From the NCBI RefSeq assembly GCF_018122625.2, contig NZ_JAGQFT020000002.1, forward strand, positions 1-64,000: a stretch of 64,000 nt of DNA. The letters are read 5' to 3'. Under the pieces are notes generated by a model that saw nothing but the letters and a program-made list of their open reading frames with translations, was not told the origin of the DNA and did not search any database. Below, piece after piece: positions 1 to 9,046 of the stretch (position 1 is its first letter; each line of letters starts with the position of its first letter). This DNA is from Coralloluteibacterium stylophorae. GTDB lineage: Bacteria > Pseudomonadota > Gammaproteobacteria > Xanthomonadales > Xanthomonadaceae. The position numbers and the translations under genes are program-made.

Positions 1-28
1 GGGGGAGCGGGGAGCGGGGAGCGGGGCT
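1..28. repeat. short heptamer array (GGGAGCG units)
   Basis: The window opens inside about three and a half copies of a 7-base unit, GGGAGCG. Its period and GGGA core match the larger arrays at 35087-35128 (GGGAACG) and 54074-54213. The array is cut by the window edge, so its full length is unknown. Confidence 0.6.
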
Positions 29-77
29 AAGCGCTTCGCTTCTGGCCTCTGCCACCTGCCGGGAAACGCCGGCCTCG

Positions 78-106
78 TTGCAGAATGCGACTAATTCGCA
101 TTTAAT
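78..106 (+). promoter_or_regulatory. Fur box overlapping a promoter of the TonB receptor operon
   Basis: AATGCGACTAATTCGCATT (84-102) is a near-perfect palindrome that resembles the 19-base Fur consensus in its outer and central bases. It lies inside a promoter-like pair: TTGCAG at 78-83 and TTTAAT at 101-106, spaced by 17 bases. A bound Fur dimer would block RNA polymerase when iron is plentiful. The next gene is a siderophore receptor starting at 310, which fits. A related box sits before hemP at 56835-56853. Sequence match only. Confidence 0.7.
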
Positions 107-309
107 GTACGCGCAGTCTTCACCGGTCCGGAGCGGCCGGCGTCTGCTCCGGTCCGCCCGTCCACCGACGTCCGCAGCCGGCTGCGACGCGTCATCGGCC
201 GCCGGATCCGCGGCGACTGCACATGCCGCGAACGCTCCGATGGGTCCTGCCCGCCGGGCGTCCTCGCACCCTTCCGTCTTCCACGCACCCCCGCAAGGTC
301 ATCCGCTCC

Positions 310-2517
310 ATGCCATCGACGCCCGCCCGCTTCCCGCACCCCGCATCCGCGCACGCCGCCGCGTCCCGTCCCGCGGGAGGCCGCGCGCTGGCGCTGGCGA
401 TCGGACTGGCCCTGGGCGCCGTGCCGGCCGGCGCGATGGCGGCGCCGCAGACGGTGGGCAACCCCGACGCGGTCGAGGACAGCGACCTGAGCCCGACCCA
501 GCTCGACGCCATCCTGGTCGTCGCCCAGCGCGCCGAGCGCGTCAGCAACGGCGCGACCAACCTCGACATCGCGATCAAGGACACGCCGCAGTCGATCAGC
601 GTCGTCAGCCAGGAGCAGATGCAGCGCTTCGGCGCCGACAGCCTCAACGAGGCGCTGCGCCTGGCCACCGGCATCCAGGTCGAGGAGTGGGAGACCAACC
701 GCACCAACTTCACCGCGCGCGGCTTCGACATCGCCAATACCCAGATCGACGGCGTCGGCCTGCCCAACGGCTGGGGCATCGTCACCGGCGCGCAGGACAC
801 CTTCGGCTACGAGAAGCTCGAGGTGATCCGCGGCGCCAACGGCCTGCTCACCGGCGTGGGCAACGCCGCCGGCACCATCAACTACGTGCGCAAGCGCCCG
901 ACCAACACCGCGCAGGGCCAGGCCGGGCTCAGCTGGGGCTCGTGGGGCACGGTGCGCGGCGAGGTCGACTACTCGACCCCGTTCACCGCCGACGGCACCT
1001 GGGCCGGGCGTATCGTCGCCGCCCACGAGCAGGGCGATTCGTACCTGCGCGACAAGGAGGACGAGCGCGACTTCATCTACGGCGTGGTCGACGGCCAGAT
1101 CGGCGACAACGGCACCCTGACGCTCGGCTACTCCTGGCAGGACGCCCGCACCGACGGGAACATGTGGGGCGCGCTCGCCTTCATGTACAGCGACGGCACC
1201 CAGGCGGAATGGGACCGCGGCGCCTCGACCACGCAGGACTGGACCTACTGGGACACCACCACCCAGACCGCCTTCGTCGAATACGCCCACCAGCTCGGTG
1301 CCGACTGGCTGCTGAAGCTGACCTACAACCGCCGCGACATCCGCAACGACGACCGGCTGTTCTACGCCACCGACTACGCCGGCACCGGCCTGGAGCCTGG
1401 GACCAACCTCGGCCTCTACGGCTATCCCTGGGGCGGCAACGACGAGCTCGAGGCCGACCTCGGCACCGCCACGCTCAACGGCCACTTCGACCTGTTCGGC
1501 CGCGACCAGGAACTGATGCTGGGCGTGAGCTGGTCGCGCAGCGAGCAGACCAACAACGAGTACGCCGGCGCCCTCTGCGGCGAGGTGGTGTGCGGCTACC
1601 TGCCGATGCCGGCCTTCCCCTGGGACGGCGACGTGGTGCCCGAGCCGGTGTGGGGCGAGGATTCGGTCTACAGCACCCTCAACGAGCGCCTGAAGCGCGC
1701 CTACGGCGCGACCCGGCTGTCGCTGACCGACCGCTTCAAGGCCGTGCTCGGCTTCAACTACGCCGAGTACCACCGCGACGGGGTCAACTACGGCGTCGCC
1801 TTCAACCAGACCGAGAACGAGACCAGCCCCTACGCCGGCCTGACCTTCGACTTCACCGACCGCGTGCTGGGCTACGTCAGCTATTCCGACATCTACCAGC
1901 CGCAGAGCCAGTCCGACGCCGAAGGCCGCTACCTCGACCCGACCCAGGGCAAGAACTACGAGATCGGCGCCAAGGCCGAGTGGCTCGACCGGCGCCTGCT
2001 GACCACGCTGGCGGTGTTCCGCGCCGAGCAGAACGGGCTGGCCACCGCCGCCGGCTACAACGACAACAACCAGCTCTACTACACGGGCGTCGACGTCGAA
2101 TCCAAGGGCGTCGAGCTCGAGGCCACCGGCCGCATCAACGACCACGTCGACCTGCTGTTCGGCTACACCGCGCTGCGGCTGACCGGCCAGGACGGCGACG
2201 ACACCTACAGCTGGGTGCCGCGGCGCACGGCGAACCTGATGCTGAGCGCGCGCATGCCCGACTACGAGGCGCTGTCGTTCGGCATCGGCGGGCGCTGGCA
2301 GAGCGACATCTCCAACGTCGAGACCAGCGGCTTCACCGTGCGCCAGGACAGCTATGCGGTTTTCAACGGCTTCGTCGCCTGGGACTTCGTGCCCGACGCC
2401 ACCCTGCGCCTCAACGTCAACAACATCGGCGACGAGACCTACATCAACACCCTGCGCTACAGCGGCTACTACGGCGCCCCGCGCAACTACATGCTGAGCC
2501 TGAACTGGCGGTTCTGA
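310..2517 (+). CDS. TonB-dependent siderophore receptor
   Basis: Outer-membrane receptor that imports ferric siderophores using TonB energy. The 735-residue product has a signal peptide (hydrophobic run around residues 20-45, ending AMA-APQ). A plug domain follows with DTPQSISVVSQEQM and ARGFDIANTQIDG, then a beta-barrel ending in the expected terminal aromatic residue (LNWRF). Start 310 is preferred over the upstream in-frame ATG at 223 because it puts the signal peptide near the N-terminus. It is the first gene of an iron cassette with DUF3649, PepSY and DUF3325 genes behind it and a Fur-type box at 84-102. The siderophore cannot be told from sequence. Confidence 0.93.
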   Translation: MPSTPARFPHPASAHAAASRPAGGRALALAIGLALGAVPAGAMAAPQTVGNPDAVEDSDLSPTQLDAILVVAQRAERVSNGATNLDIAIKDTPQSISVVSQEQMQRFGADSLNEALRLATGIQVEEWETNRTNFTARGFDIANTQIDGVGLPNGWGIVTGAQDTFGYEKLEVIRGANGLLTGVGNAAGTINYVRKRPTNTAQGQAGLSWGSWGTVRGEVDYSTPFTADGTWAGRIVAAHEQGDSYLRDKEDERDFIYGVVDGQIGDNGTLTLGYSWQDARTDGNMWGALAFMYSDGTQAEWDRGASTTQDWTYWDTTTQTAFVEYAHQLGADWLLKLTYNRRDIRNDDRLFYATDYAGTGLEPGTNLGLYGYPWGGNDELEADLGTATLNGHFDLFGRDQELMLGVSWSRSEQTNNEYAGALCGEVVCGYLPMPAFPWDGDVVPEPVWGEDSVYSTLNERLKRAYGATRLSLTDRFKAVLGFNYAEYHRDGVNYGVAFNQTENETSPYAGLTFDFTDRVLGYVSYSDIYQPQSQSDAEGRYLDPTQGKNYEIGAKAEWLDRRLLTTLAVFRAEQNGLATAAGYNDNNQLYYTGVDVESKGVELEATGRINDHVDLLFGYTALRLTGQDGDDTYSWVPRRTANLMLSARMPDYEALSFGIGGRWQSDISNVETSGFTVRQDSYAVFNGFVAWDFVPDATLRLNVNNIGDETYINTLRYSGYYGAPRNYMLSLNWRF

Positions 2518-2555
2518 CCGCCGTCCATCCACCGAGCCCAAGACCAGCCGCCGCC

Positions 2556-2873
2556 ATGTCCCACGCCGCCACCCTGTCCGCTCCCCCGCGTTCGCCGCGC
2601 CTGCGCACGGCCACGCGCATCGGCGCCGCCGTGTTCGGCGGCTACGCCTTCACCTGGGGCCTGGTCGCCGCCGGCGCCGCGCTGCTGTTCAAGGCGGGGA
2701 TGGATTTCCACGACGCGGAGTTCCTGGCCAGCGCGAACGGGCTGCTCGCCTTCCTCGGCGTGTTCCTGTGGACGTTCGCGACGCGTCGTCCCGGCCTGGT
2801 CGGCCTGGCGCTGGTGGGCACCGGCGCGCTGCTGGCCGGCGCGGCCTCGCTGGTCCAGGCGAGCATCGTCTGA
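2556..2873 (+). CDS. DUF3649 small inner-membrane protein
   Basis: A 105-residue protein with three hydrophobic segments (about residues 22-45, 55-78 and 82-103). Small membrane proteins of the DUF3649 type recur between TonB siderophore receptors and PepSY proteins in proteobacteria, and the sequence and place fit that family. The molecular role is unknown. Its stop codon overlaps the ATG of the PepSY gene at 2873, so the two are probably translationally coupled. It starts 38 bases after the receptor gene. Family assignment is from recall of conserved residues such as GGYAFTWGLVAA and the neighbourhood. Confidence 0.8.
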   Translation: MSHAATLSAPPRSPRLRTATRIGAAVFGGYAFTWGLVAAGAALLFKAGMDFHDAEFLASANGLLAFLGVFLWTFATRRPGLVGLALVGTGALLAGAASLVQASIV

Positions 2874-4567
2874 TGGCCGCCAGCGCGTTTTCCGCCGCCG
2901 CGCCGAGCTTCCGCCAGGCGATGGCCTGGCTGCACACTTGGTTCGGCCTGGTGCTGGGCTTCGTGCTGATGGCCGCCTTCTTCTTCGGCGCGATGTCGGT
3001 GTTCGACCGCGAGATCGACCGCTGGGCGATCCCGTCCACCCGTTTCGAACCGCAGCCGATGCCCTCCTACGAGGCGATCCTGCGGCCGGCGTTCGAGCGC
3101 ATGCAGCCCACGCAGCAGGCGATCGATGCGATGGCGCCGCGGGTCGACGGGCCGATGCCCGAGCGTTTCGACACCGTGGCCAGCTGGAGCGCCTACACCA
3201 CCCACCGCGACCCGGTGCTGCAGCTCTTCGCCGGCTACCAGGTGCCGAACGCGAAGGACCCGGACGACGCGATCTGGGCCGACGCCACCATCGATCCGCG
3301 TGACGGCGCGCCGCTGCCGGTCGATCGCCTCAAGGTCGGCAGCGGGTTCTTCTACCCGATGCACTACAGCCTGACCCTGGACTGGAAGAACCTCGGCATC
3401 TGGATCGTCGGCTTCTCCGCGCTGGTGATGCTGGCCGCGCTGGTCAGCGGCGTGGTCATGCACCGCAAGCTGTTCCGCGAGCTGTTCACCTTCCGCCCGG
3501 GCAAGGGCCGCCTGCGCAGCGCGCTCGACCTGCACAACCTCACCGGCGTGACCGCGCTGCCGTTCCACTTCTTCTTCGCCTTCACGGGGCTGGTCATCTT
3601 CTCGGCGACCTACTTTTTTCCGGTCGGCCACACCCAGCTCCACGACCTGCACGACCTGCATGCGGAGATCGAATCGCGCGAGCTCGGCCTGCCGCACGGC
3701 CGCGCCGGCGTGCCCGCGGGGCTGGCCAACGTCGACGCGATGGTGGCCGAGGCGCAGCGGCGCTGGGAGGCGCGCGGCATGGCCGGCGACGTCGGCTTCC
3801 TGGTGCTGCAGCACGTCGGCGACGCCAACGGCTACGTGAGCGTGTACCGCGCCGGCACCGACCGCATCGCGCTGGTCGGGCAGGGCATCCACTTCAAGGC
3901 CGACACCGGCGCGCTGCTGCGCGAGGACCCGCCGGCCAGCGCGGTCGGCAGGGTCGCGGAGTTCCTGACCGGCCTGCACCTGCAGCATTTCCGCCACTGG
4001 CTGCTGCGCTGGCTCTACGTGCTGGGTGGCCTGCTCGGCGCGGTGTGCATCGCCACCGGCTTCGTGTTCTTCGTCGAGAAGCGCAAGCGCCAGCACGCCG
4101 CCCGCGGCAGCCAGGGCGCGCGCGTGGTCGACGCGCTGGCGGTGACCACGATCACCGGCATGGTCGCCGCCGCGCTCGGCATCCTGGTCGCCAACCGGCT
4201 GCTGCCCGAGGACCTGCCGGCGCGCGGCGACTGGGAGCGCTATGCGTTCTGGGGCACCTGGGCGCTGGCGCTGGTGCATGCGGGCCTGCGCAGCGCGCCG
4301 GTTGCGCGCGGCCTGACGAACCCCGCATGGCGCGAGCAGTGCTGGGCGATCGCCGCGCTCGCCGTCGCCGCCGCGGTGCTGAACTGGATCACCACCGGCG
4401 ACCACCTGCTGCGCACGCTGGCCGCCGGCTACTGGCCGGTCGCCGGCGTCGACCTGGCGTTGCTCGCCACCGCCGCGATCGCCGGCACCACCGCCTTCGC
4501 GCTGCGGCGCCGCGCCGCCAGGGCGGTGCCGCTCGCGGCGCCTCCGCACGGTGCCGCCCATGCATGA
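2873..4567 (+). CDS. PepSY-associated TM helix protein (PiuB-type)
   Basis: Inner-membrane protein of 564 residues, in the PepSY_TM family often found with siderophore uptake and proposed to act as a ferric-siderophore reductase. TM1 is at about residues 20-44 (WFGLVLGFVLMAAFFFGAMS). A large periplasmic loop follows, then TM segments around LGIWIVGFSALVMLAALVSG and a C-terminal set of about five helices. Paired histidines near the membrane segments (LDLHNLTGV, FHFFFAFTG, LHLQHFRHW) could bind heme. The start overlaps the previous stop, and its own stop is overlapped by the DUF3325 start at 4560, so the three small genes form one unit with the receptor. Confidence 0.88.
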   Translation: MAASAFSAAAPSFRQAMAWLHTWFGLVLGFVLMAAFFFGAMSVFDREIDRWAIPSTRFEPQPMPSYEAILRPAFERMQPTQQAIDAMAPRVDGPMPERFDTVASWSAYTTHRDPVLQLFAGYQVPNAKDPDDAIWADATIDPRDGAPLPVDRLKVGSGFFYPMHYSLTLDWKNLGIWIVGFSALVMLAALVSGVVMHRKLFRELFTFRPGKGRLRSALDLHNLTGVTALPFHFFFAFTGLVIFSATYFFPVGHTQLHDLHDLHAEIESRELGLPHGRAGVPAGLANVDAMVAEAQRRWEARGMAGDVGFLVLQHVGDANGYVSVYRAGTDRIALVGQGIHFKADTGALLREDPPASAVGRVAEFLTGLHLQHFRHWLLRWLYVLGGLLGAVCIATGFVFFVEKRKRQHAARGSQGARVVDALAVTTITGMVAAALGILVANRLLPEDLPARGDWERYAFWGTWALALVHAGLRSAPVARGLTNPAWREQCWAIAALAVAAAVLNWITTGDHLLRTLAAGYWPVAGVDLALLATAAIAGTTAFALRRRAARAVPLAAPPHGAAHA

Positions 4568-4904
4568 GGGCGCCGCCGCCGGCTGGCTCCTCGCCGGCGC
4601 CCTGCTCGCCAGCCTCGCCGGCATGGGCTGGCTGGCGCTGGCCATGCCCGCGCACGCGCAGCAGGTCTGGGGCCGCGCCGCGTCCCCTGCAGTGGCGCGC
4701 ACGCTGCGCACCCTCGGCGCGCTCGGCCTGTGCACGGCGCTGGTGCTCTGCCTCGCCGCCGACCACGCGACCATGGCCGCCCTGGTCTGGGTGATGTCGC
4801 TGGCCGGCGCCGCCGTCCTCGTCGCCATGACGCTCGCCTGGCGCGCCCCCGTGCTCGGCGTGCTGGCACCGTGGGGGCGGCAAGGCACTGCGACAGAGCG
4901 CTGA
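4560..4904 (+). CDS. DUF3325 small inner-membrane protein
   Basis: 114-residue hydrophobic protein with about three TM helices. The residues LCLAADHATMAALVWVMSLAGAA are typical of DUF3325, a family that closes PepSY/TonB iron operons. The ATG at 4560 overlaps the end of the PepSY gene (stop 4565-4567). A GTG at 4551 is possible but gives no better context. Function beyond an association with iron uptake is unknown. Confidence 0.8.
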   Translation: MHEGAAAGWLLAGALLASLAGMGWLALAMPAHAQQVWGRAASPAVARTLRTLGALGLCTALVLCLAADHATMAALVWVMSLAGAAVLVAMTLAWRAPVLGVLAPWGRQGTATER

Positions 4905-5058
4905 GCCGCAGGCCGCCTGCGGGCTGCAAGCGGGCGGACGCGAGCATCGGGCCTGTCGCAGCGCCGCTGGCTCGGCGTCGGGCTTGACCCTCCAGGCATG
5001 CTGGATGCTCCGCGGCGCGATCCCATCGCGCGCCGCCGCACCGCAACCGGAGCCATGC

Positions 5059-5757
5059 ATGCAGCCCGATGAACTCGTCTCCCTGTTCGACCAGCAGGCC
5101 GCCGGCTATGACCGGCAGTGGGCGAAGACCGCGGCGATCCGCGAGTGCCTGTACTTCCTGCTCGAACCGCTGCTCGCCGGGCTGCCGGCCGAGGCGCGGG
5201 TGTTGTGCGTCGGCGCCGGCACGGGCGCGGAGATGGCGCGGCTGGCGCAGGCCTTCCCTGGCTGGCGCTTCACCGCGGTGGAGCCCTCCGGCGCCATGCT
5301 CGAGGCCTGCCGCGCGCGCGCCGAGGCGGAGGGCATCGCCGGACGCTGCGACTTCCACCGCGGCTTCCTCGATTCGCTGCCCGCGGGCGCCCCGTACGAC
5401 GCGGCGACCTGCTTCCTCGTCTCCCAGTTCATCGTCGACCGCGCGGCGCGCACGGCGTTCTTCGCCGGCATCGCCGCGCGCCTGCGCCCGGGCGGGCTGC
5501 TGGCGAGCTCGGACCTCGCCGCCGACACCGCCGCGCCGGCCTACGACATCCTGCTGCCCGCGTGGATGCGGATGATGGCCGCCGCCGACGTTCCGCTGGA
5601 GGCGCTCGCGCGCATCCGCGAGGCCTACGCGCGCGACGTGGCCGTGCTGCCGCCGGCCGAGGTCGCCGCCCTCATCGCGGCCGGCGGCTTCGGCGACCCG
5701 GTGCAGTTCTTCCAGGCCGGGCTGATCCACGGCTGGCTGAGCCGGCGTCTGGGGTAG
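5059..5757 (+). CDS. class I SAM-dependent methyltransferase
   Basis: 232-residue cytosolic methyltransferase. Motif I (VLCVGAGTGAEMARLA, from about residue 48) and the acidic end of strand 2 (FTAVEPSG) form the S-adenosylmethionine pocket, and RLRPGGLLASSDLA is the post-motif region. There is no substrate-specific signature. The ATG at 5059 was chosen over the in-frame upstream start at 4984 because the family begins close to LVSLFDQQAAGYD. It stands alone, 154 bases after the iron cassette. Confidence 0.85.
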   Translation: MQPDELVSLFDQQAAGYDRQWAKTAAIRECLYFLLEPLLAGLPAEARVLCVGAGTGAEMARLAQAFPGWRFTAVEPSGAMLEACRARAEAEGIAGRCDFHRGFLDSLPAGAPYDAATCFLVSQFIVDRAARTAFFAGIAARLRPGGLLASSDLAADTAAPAYDILLPAWMRMMAAADVPLEALARIREAYARDVAVLPPAEVAALIAAGGFGDPVQFFQAGLIHGWLSRRLG

Positions 5758-5942
5758 GACGTGCGCCGGGACCGACCGCGGCGCTCGTGAATCGGCAGGA
5801 TGCGGACGGCCGCGCCGGCGCGCGTGCCGCAGCGCGCAGAGGCCTGGTCGCGGTCCGCGGCCGTCCGTCGGCACGGCAGCAGGCCCGTCAACCCTTGCCC
5901 TGCGGCCAGCATCGAAGCTGGGAAAGACCGGAGCCTGCCGCT

Positions 5943-7070
5943 ATGCATACCCGCCGCGACCTCCTCGCGCTCATGTTCGCGGCACCGCTCGGTACCGCCC
6001 TCGGGATCGACTTGGCATCCGCGTCGTCCGGCTCCGGCGTGCGCCGCGCCGGCGCGATCGCGCCGCGCTCGTCCCTCCTGCCCCTGCTGGGCGACATGCC
6101 GCGTCGGCCGACGCCGGCGTGGCGCGTCCTGGAGACGGTGCCCGTGGAGGGAGGCACGCGCGCGCTGATCGAATACCTGGCCGAACCGGCCGGCGTGCTG
6201 GGGCAGCCGGAGGACCGCGTCCGCGCCTGGCTCTTCCGGCCGCCGCTCGGTCGCGGCGCGCGGCGGCCGGCGATCCTGGCCATCCACCAGGACGGCGCGC
6301 ACACGCACATCGGCAAGGCGGAACCGGCGGGTCTGGCCGGGGATGCCCAGTTCTTCCAGGGACTCGACCTGTTTCGTCGCGGCTACGTGGTGCTGTGCCC
6401 GGACCGCTTCTATCACGCCGAGCGCCGGCGCCGGCCGGACAACGGCCCCGATGCCATCGACCCGGCCCGCGACGAAGCCCTGCTCGGGCACCGCCTCGGG
6501 CAACTGCTGATGGCGGGGCGCACCGGCTTCGGCAAGGAGGCCTACGACCTCATGGTCGCCGTCGACGTCCTCGCTGCGATGCCGGAGGTCGATGCCGCCC
6601 GCATCGGCGCGATCGGGCACTCGGCGGGCGGCAATGCGCTGATCTACGCCATGTGCTGCGACCCGAGGATCGCCTGTGGGGTGTCGTCATGCGGGTTCTT
6701 TGGACTGGAAGCGTTCTTCGACGAGCACGCGCCCAGGCCACGTTCGCCGCTTGGCGCCCTGCCCGGGCTGCTGCGCGTCGGCACCACGGCGGATTTCCTC
6801 GCCGCCATCGCGCCGCGGCCGATGCTGCTGACCCGCGGCCTGTGGGAATGGGGCGGCGACGACGCGACGCAGCGTGGGTGGAGCCGTGCCCACGTCGCCG
6901 ACACCCGTGCCATCGAGGCGCACGCCCGGCCGGCCTGGGGCCCGCACGGCGACCGGCTCGACGTGCGGTACTTCGCCGAAGGCGGCGGCGCGCATGCACT
7001 GCCGCCAGGCGAACGCGCCCACGCCTACGCGTGGCTGGACCGCCAGCTCGCCGCGCCTTCTCCTGCCTGA
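5943..7070 (+). CDS. Tat-exported alpha/beta hydrolase (dienelactone hydrolase/acetyl esterase-like)
   Basis: 375-residue protein that starts with a twin-arginine-like leader (RRDLLALMFAAPLG) and so is probably exported folded. The hydrolase core shows the nucleophile elbow GHSAGG (Ser about 227), a preceding ILAIHQDGAH oxyanion region and a late GGGAHALP histidine, giving a plausible Ser-Asp-His triad. It looks closest to the large dienelactone hydrolase/acetyl-xylan-esterase families. The substrate is not readable. No adjacent gene on the same strand gives context. Confidence 0.78.
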   Translation: MHTRRDLLALMFAAPLGTALGIDLASASSGSGVRRAGAIAPRSSLLPLLGDMPRRPTPAWRVLETVPVEGGTRALIEYLAEPAGVLGQPEDRVRAWLFRPPLGRGARRPAILAIHQDGAHTHIGKAEPAGLAGDAQFFQGLDLFRRGYVVLCPDRFYHAERRRRPDNGPDAIDPARDEALLGHRLGQLLMAGRTGFGKEAYDLMVAVDVLAAMPEVDAARIGAIGHSAGGNALIYAMCCDPRIACGVSSCGFFGLEAFFDEHAPRPRSPLGALPGLLRVGTTADFLAAIAPRPMLLTRGLWEWGGDDATQRGWSRAHVADTRAIEAHARPAWGPHGDRLDVRYFAEGGGAHALPPGERAHAYAWLDRQLAAPSPA

Positions 7071-7248
7071 CCCCCGTCCACCCCGGCGCCTGCCGCCGGC
7101 CGTCGATCCGGCGGCCGGAACGGCGCAGCGCGCGCTACCTGCAGGTGCCGGGCCAGGGTAAGCGGTGCGTGCGGGACCGAGGCATTGCCGGTCTCTTCAG
7201 CACCGCACCGGTAGGACTGCATCCGCCCTCCGCCCGACAGGAGCTTCC

Positions 7249-7830
7249 ATGCGTCCGAACCGCCTGCTGATCGTCCCCCTGCTGCTGGCCTGCGCGTCGT
7301 GGATCGCCGCGTGCGGCGGCACGCCGCCCACGTCCGTCGAAGCCGAGGCGCCTGCCGCCGTTGGGGTCCCGATGCCCGGCGTCGATCGCCGCGCCGCGCA
7401 GGCGCCCGCCGATGCGGATGTCGCGCCGGACCAGGCCTCGACGTCGCCTGACGACGCGGGCGCCGCATCGCCCGACGACACCCGCGCCCGCATCGACACG
7501 CTGCTGGGCGACGCCGGGCAGTACGAGGCGGTGTTCGACGGCTTCAAGGCGGCGGTGACGGCCGACGACCGCACGGCGGTGGTCGAGTACCTGCGCTTTC
7601 CGCTCCGCGTCGGCGCCGGCAGGGAGGTCGCCGACGCCGAGGCCTTCCTGCGCGACTACGACGCAATCGTGACCCCCGACGTCGCCGATGCCGTGGCGGC
7701 GCAGGAGTTCGGGGACCTGTTCGTGAACCAGGACGGCGTGATGATCGGCCGCGGCCAGGTCTGGTTGAACGGCACCTGCCTCGACGACGCCTGCGCGCGT
7801 ACCGAGGTGAGGGTGGTCACGATCCAGTAG
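7249..7830 (+). CDS. putative lipoprotein of unknown function
   Basis: 193-residue protein with a lipoprotein signal peptide: hydrophobic RLLIVPLLLACAS and lipobox IAAC with lipidated Cys22. An Ala/Pro/Asp-rich linker follows (residues 25-80), then a C-terminal region with FKAAVTADDRTAVVEYLRFPLRV, which resembles the NTF2-like fold seen in many small secreted proteins. The ATG at 7249 has an AGGAG sequence just upstream (near 7238). The earlier in-frame start at 7165 would bury the signal. Two late cysteines (TCLDDACA) may pair. No function is assigned. Confidence 0.72.
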   Translation: MRPNRLLIVPLLLACASWIAACGGTPPTSVEAEAPAAVGVPMPGVDRRAAQAPADADVAPDQASTSPDDAGAASPDDTRARIDTLLGDAGQYEAVFDGFKAAVTADDRTAVVEYLRFPLRVGAGREVADAEAFLRDYDAIVTPDVADAVAAQEFGDLFVNQDGVMIGRGQVWLNGTCLDDACARTEVRVVTIQ

Positions 7831-8016
7831 CGGGCATGAGGGTCGCAATCGACTCCCGGCCTGCCGAGTGCCGCAGTGGCCCGTACGACCTGCGCCAGGC
7901 AACGTCGGGGCACGCTCGACGCACCTACGCGCCCGCGTCCATCCGCCAGCGCGCGGGGCGAAGATGCCGCGTGCGCACGACGGCAGGGGCGGCAGCCAGG
8001 CCGCCGTGCGCCGAGG

Positions 8017-8940
8017 TCAGTCCACCGCGCGTCGCGCGGACGCGTAACGCCGCGGCGAGTCGCCCATCACGCGCGCGAACGCGGTGTTGAACGCATTCTC
8101 CGAGTCGTAGCCCACGGCTTGCGCGATGCGGGCCAGTGGCTCGCGGCCCTGCAGGAGGCGTTCGGCCGCCAGCAGCATCCGCCACCGGGTCAGGTAGGCG
8201 ATCGGCGTCTCGTCCAGGACCTGGCGGAAGCGGCGGGCGAACACCGTGCGCGACTGGCCGGCACATCGGGCCAGATTCTCCAGCGTCCAGTCGCGGGCCG
8301 GATCGGCGTGTATCGCGCCGAGCGCCGCGCCGAGATGCGGATCCGCCAGCGCGGCGAACCAGCCCATGCCCGTACCCGACTGCCGCGCCAGGTACAGGCG
8401 CAGGGTCTGGGCCAGCATCATGTGGGCGAGGTGCTGGGCGATCAGCGAGGCGCCGGGTTCGCGGTCCTGCAGCTCCTGCATCATCAGCTCGATCGAACTG
8501 CGCAGCAGCGCCTGATCGCGTGCCGCATGCAGGTGGATGACCGCCGGCAGGCTCCGCAGCAGGCCTGCTGCATGCTGGCCGCCGAGCTCGAAGCGGGCGC
8601 CGACCAGGAGCACGTCGCCGCCGCCGTTGTAGACGACGGTCCCGCCGTCGCGGTCGGGCGCGAGCACCTCGCTCGCGCGGGCCGGCGTCAGCGTCAGGTT
8701 GCTGCCGATGCGGGCAGCGCGACCGGTGGGCAGGACGAAGCAGTCGCCGGTGTCGAGCCGGACCGCCCCGGCGGCGTCCTCCTCCACCTCGAGCCAGCAG
8801 CTGCCCCGGACCACGGCGTAGCACTTGATGCGTCCGTGCAGGTCGTCGAGGCGCAACAGCCAGTCGCCTCCGGCATCGAAGCCGGCGGTGATGTAGCTGC
8901 GCGGCCTGAGCAGGGACAGGATGTCGGACAGCGGGTCCAC
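8017..8940 (-). CDS. AraC-family regulator with N-terminal cupin
   Basis: 307-residue transcription factor. An N-terminal cupin-type ligand domain (ITAGFDAGGDW onward) is followed by a C-terminal pair of helix-turn-helix units (LENLARCAGQSRTVFARRF and LARIAQAVGYDSENAFNTAF). The GTG at 8940 gives VDPLSDILSLLRPRS, the usual family N-terminus. A longer GTG start at 8970 is also open. It is divergent from an MDR oxidoreductase at 9047, a common regulator-target pair, with an inverted repeat at 8981-9003 between them. Confidence 0.85.
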   Translation of the reverse strand: MDPLSDILSLLRPRSYITAGFDAGGDWLLRLDDLHGRIKCYAVVRGSCWLEVEEDAAGAVRLDTGDCFVLPTGRAARIGSNLTLTPARASEVLAPDRDGGTVVYNGGGDVLLVGARFELGGQHAAGLLRSLPAVIHLHAARDQALLRSSIELMMQELQDREPGASLIAQHLAHMMLAQTLRLYLARQSGTGMGWFAALADPHLGAALGAIHADPARDWTLENLARCAGQSRTVFARRFRQVLDETPIAYLTRWRMLLAAERLLQGREPLARIAQAVGYDSENAFNTAFARVMGDSPRRYASARRAVD

Positions 8941-8980
8941 GCGCGGGACGATAACGAAGCACTTCCGCACTGTCAGCTAG

Positions 8981-9003
8981 AGAAGCCGGCGTGCGTGGCT
9001 TCT
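8981..9003. promoter_or_regulatory. inverted repeat between divergent AraC and MDR genes
   Basis: AGAAGCC (8981-8987) and GGCTTCT (8997-9003) form a perfect 7-base inverted repeat with a 9-base spacer. It lies 44 bases before the oxidoreductase start. It could be an operator for the neighbouring regulator, although AraC proteins more often use direct repeats. Confidence 0.35.
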
Positions 9004-9046
9004 ATCGTCCTGTCGCCGGCGATGGGCCGGGACGGTGGAGATCCAC

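Noticed and set aside
91-2541. Long open frame of over 800 codons antisense to the TonB receptor, and similar long frames opposite many genes (for example 2642-5056, 32394-35282, 39882-42623)
   Set aside because: At this GC content stops are rare in all frames. The translations are low-complexity Arg/Ala/Gly or Val-rich with no domain, while the opposite strand has clear protein families.
4984-5058. Longer start for the methyltransferase
   Set aside because: The extra 25 residues are not part of the family, and the ATG at 5059 lies at the usual distance before the core.
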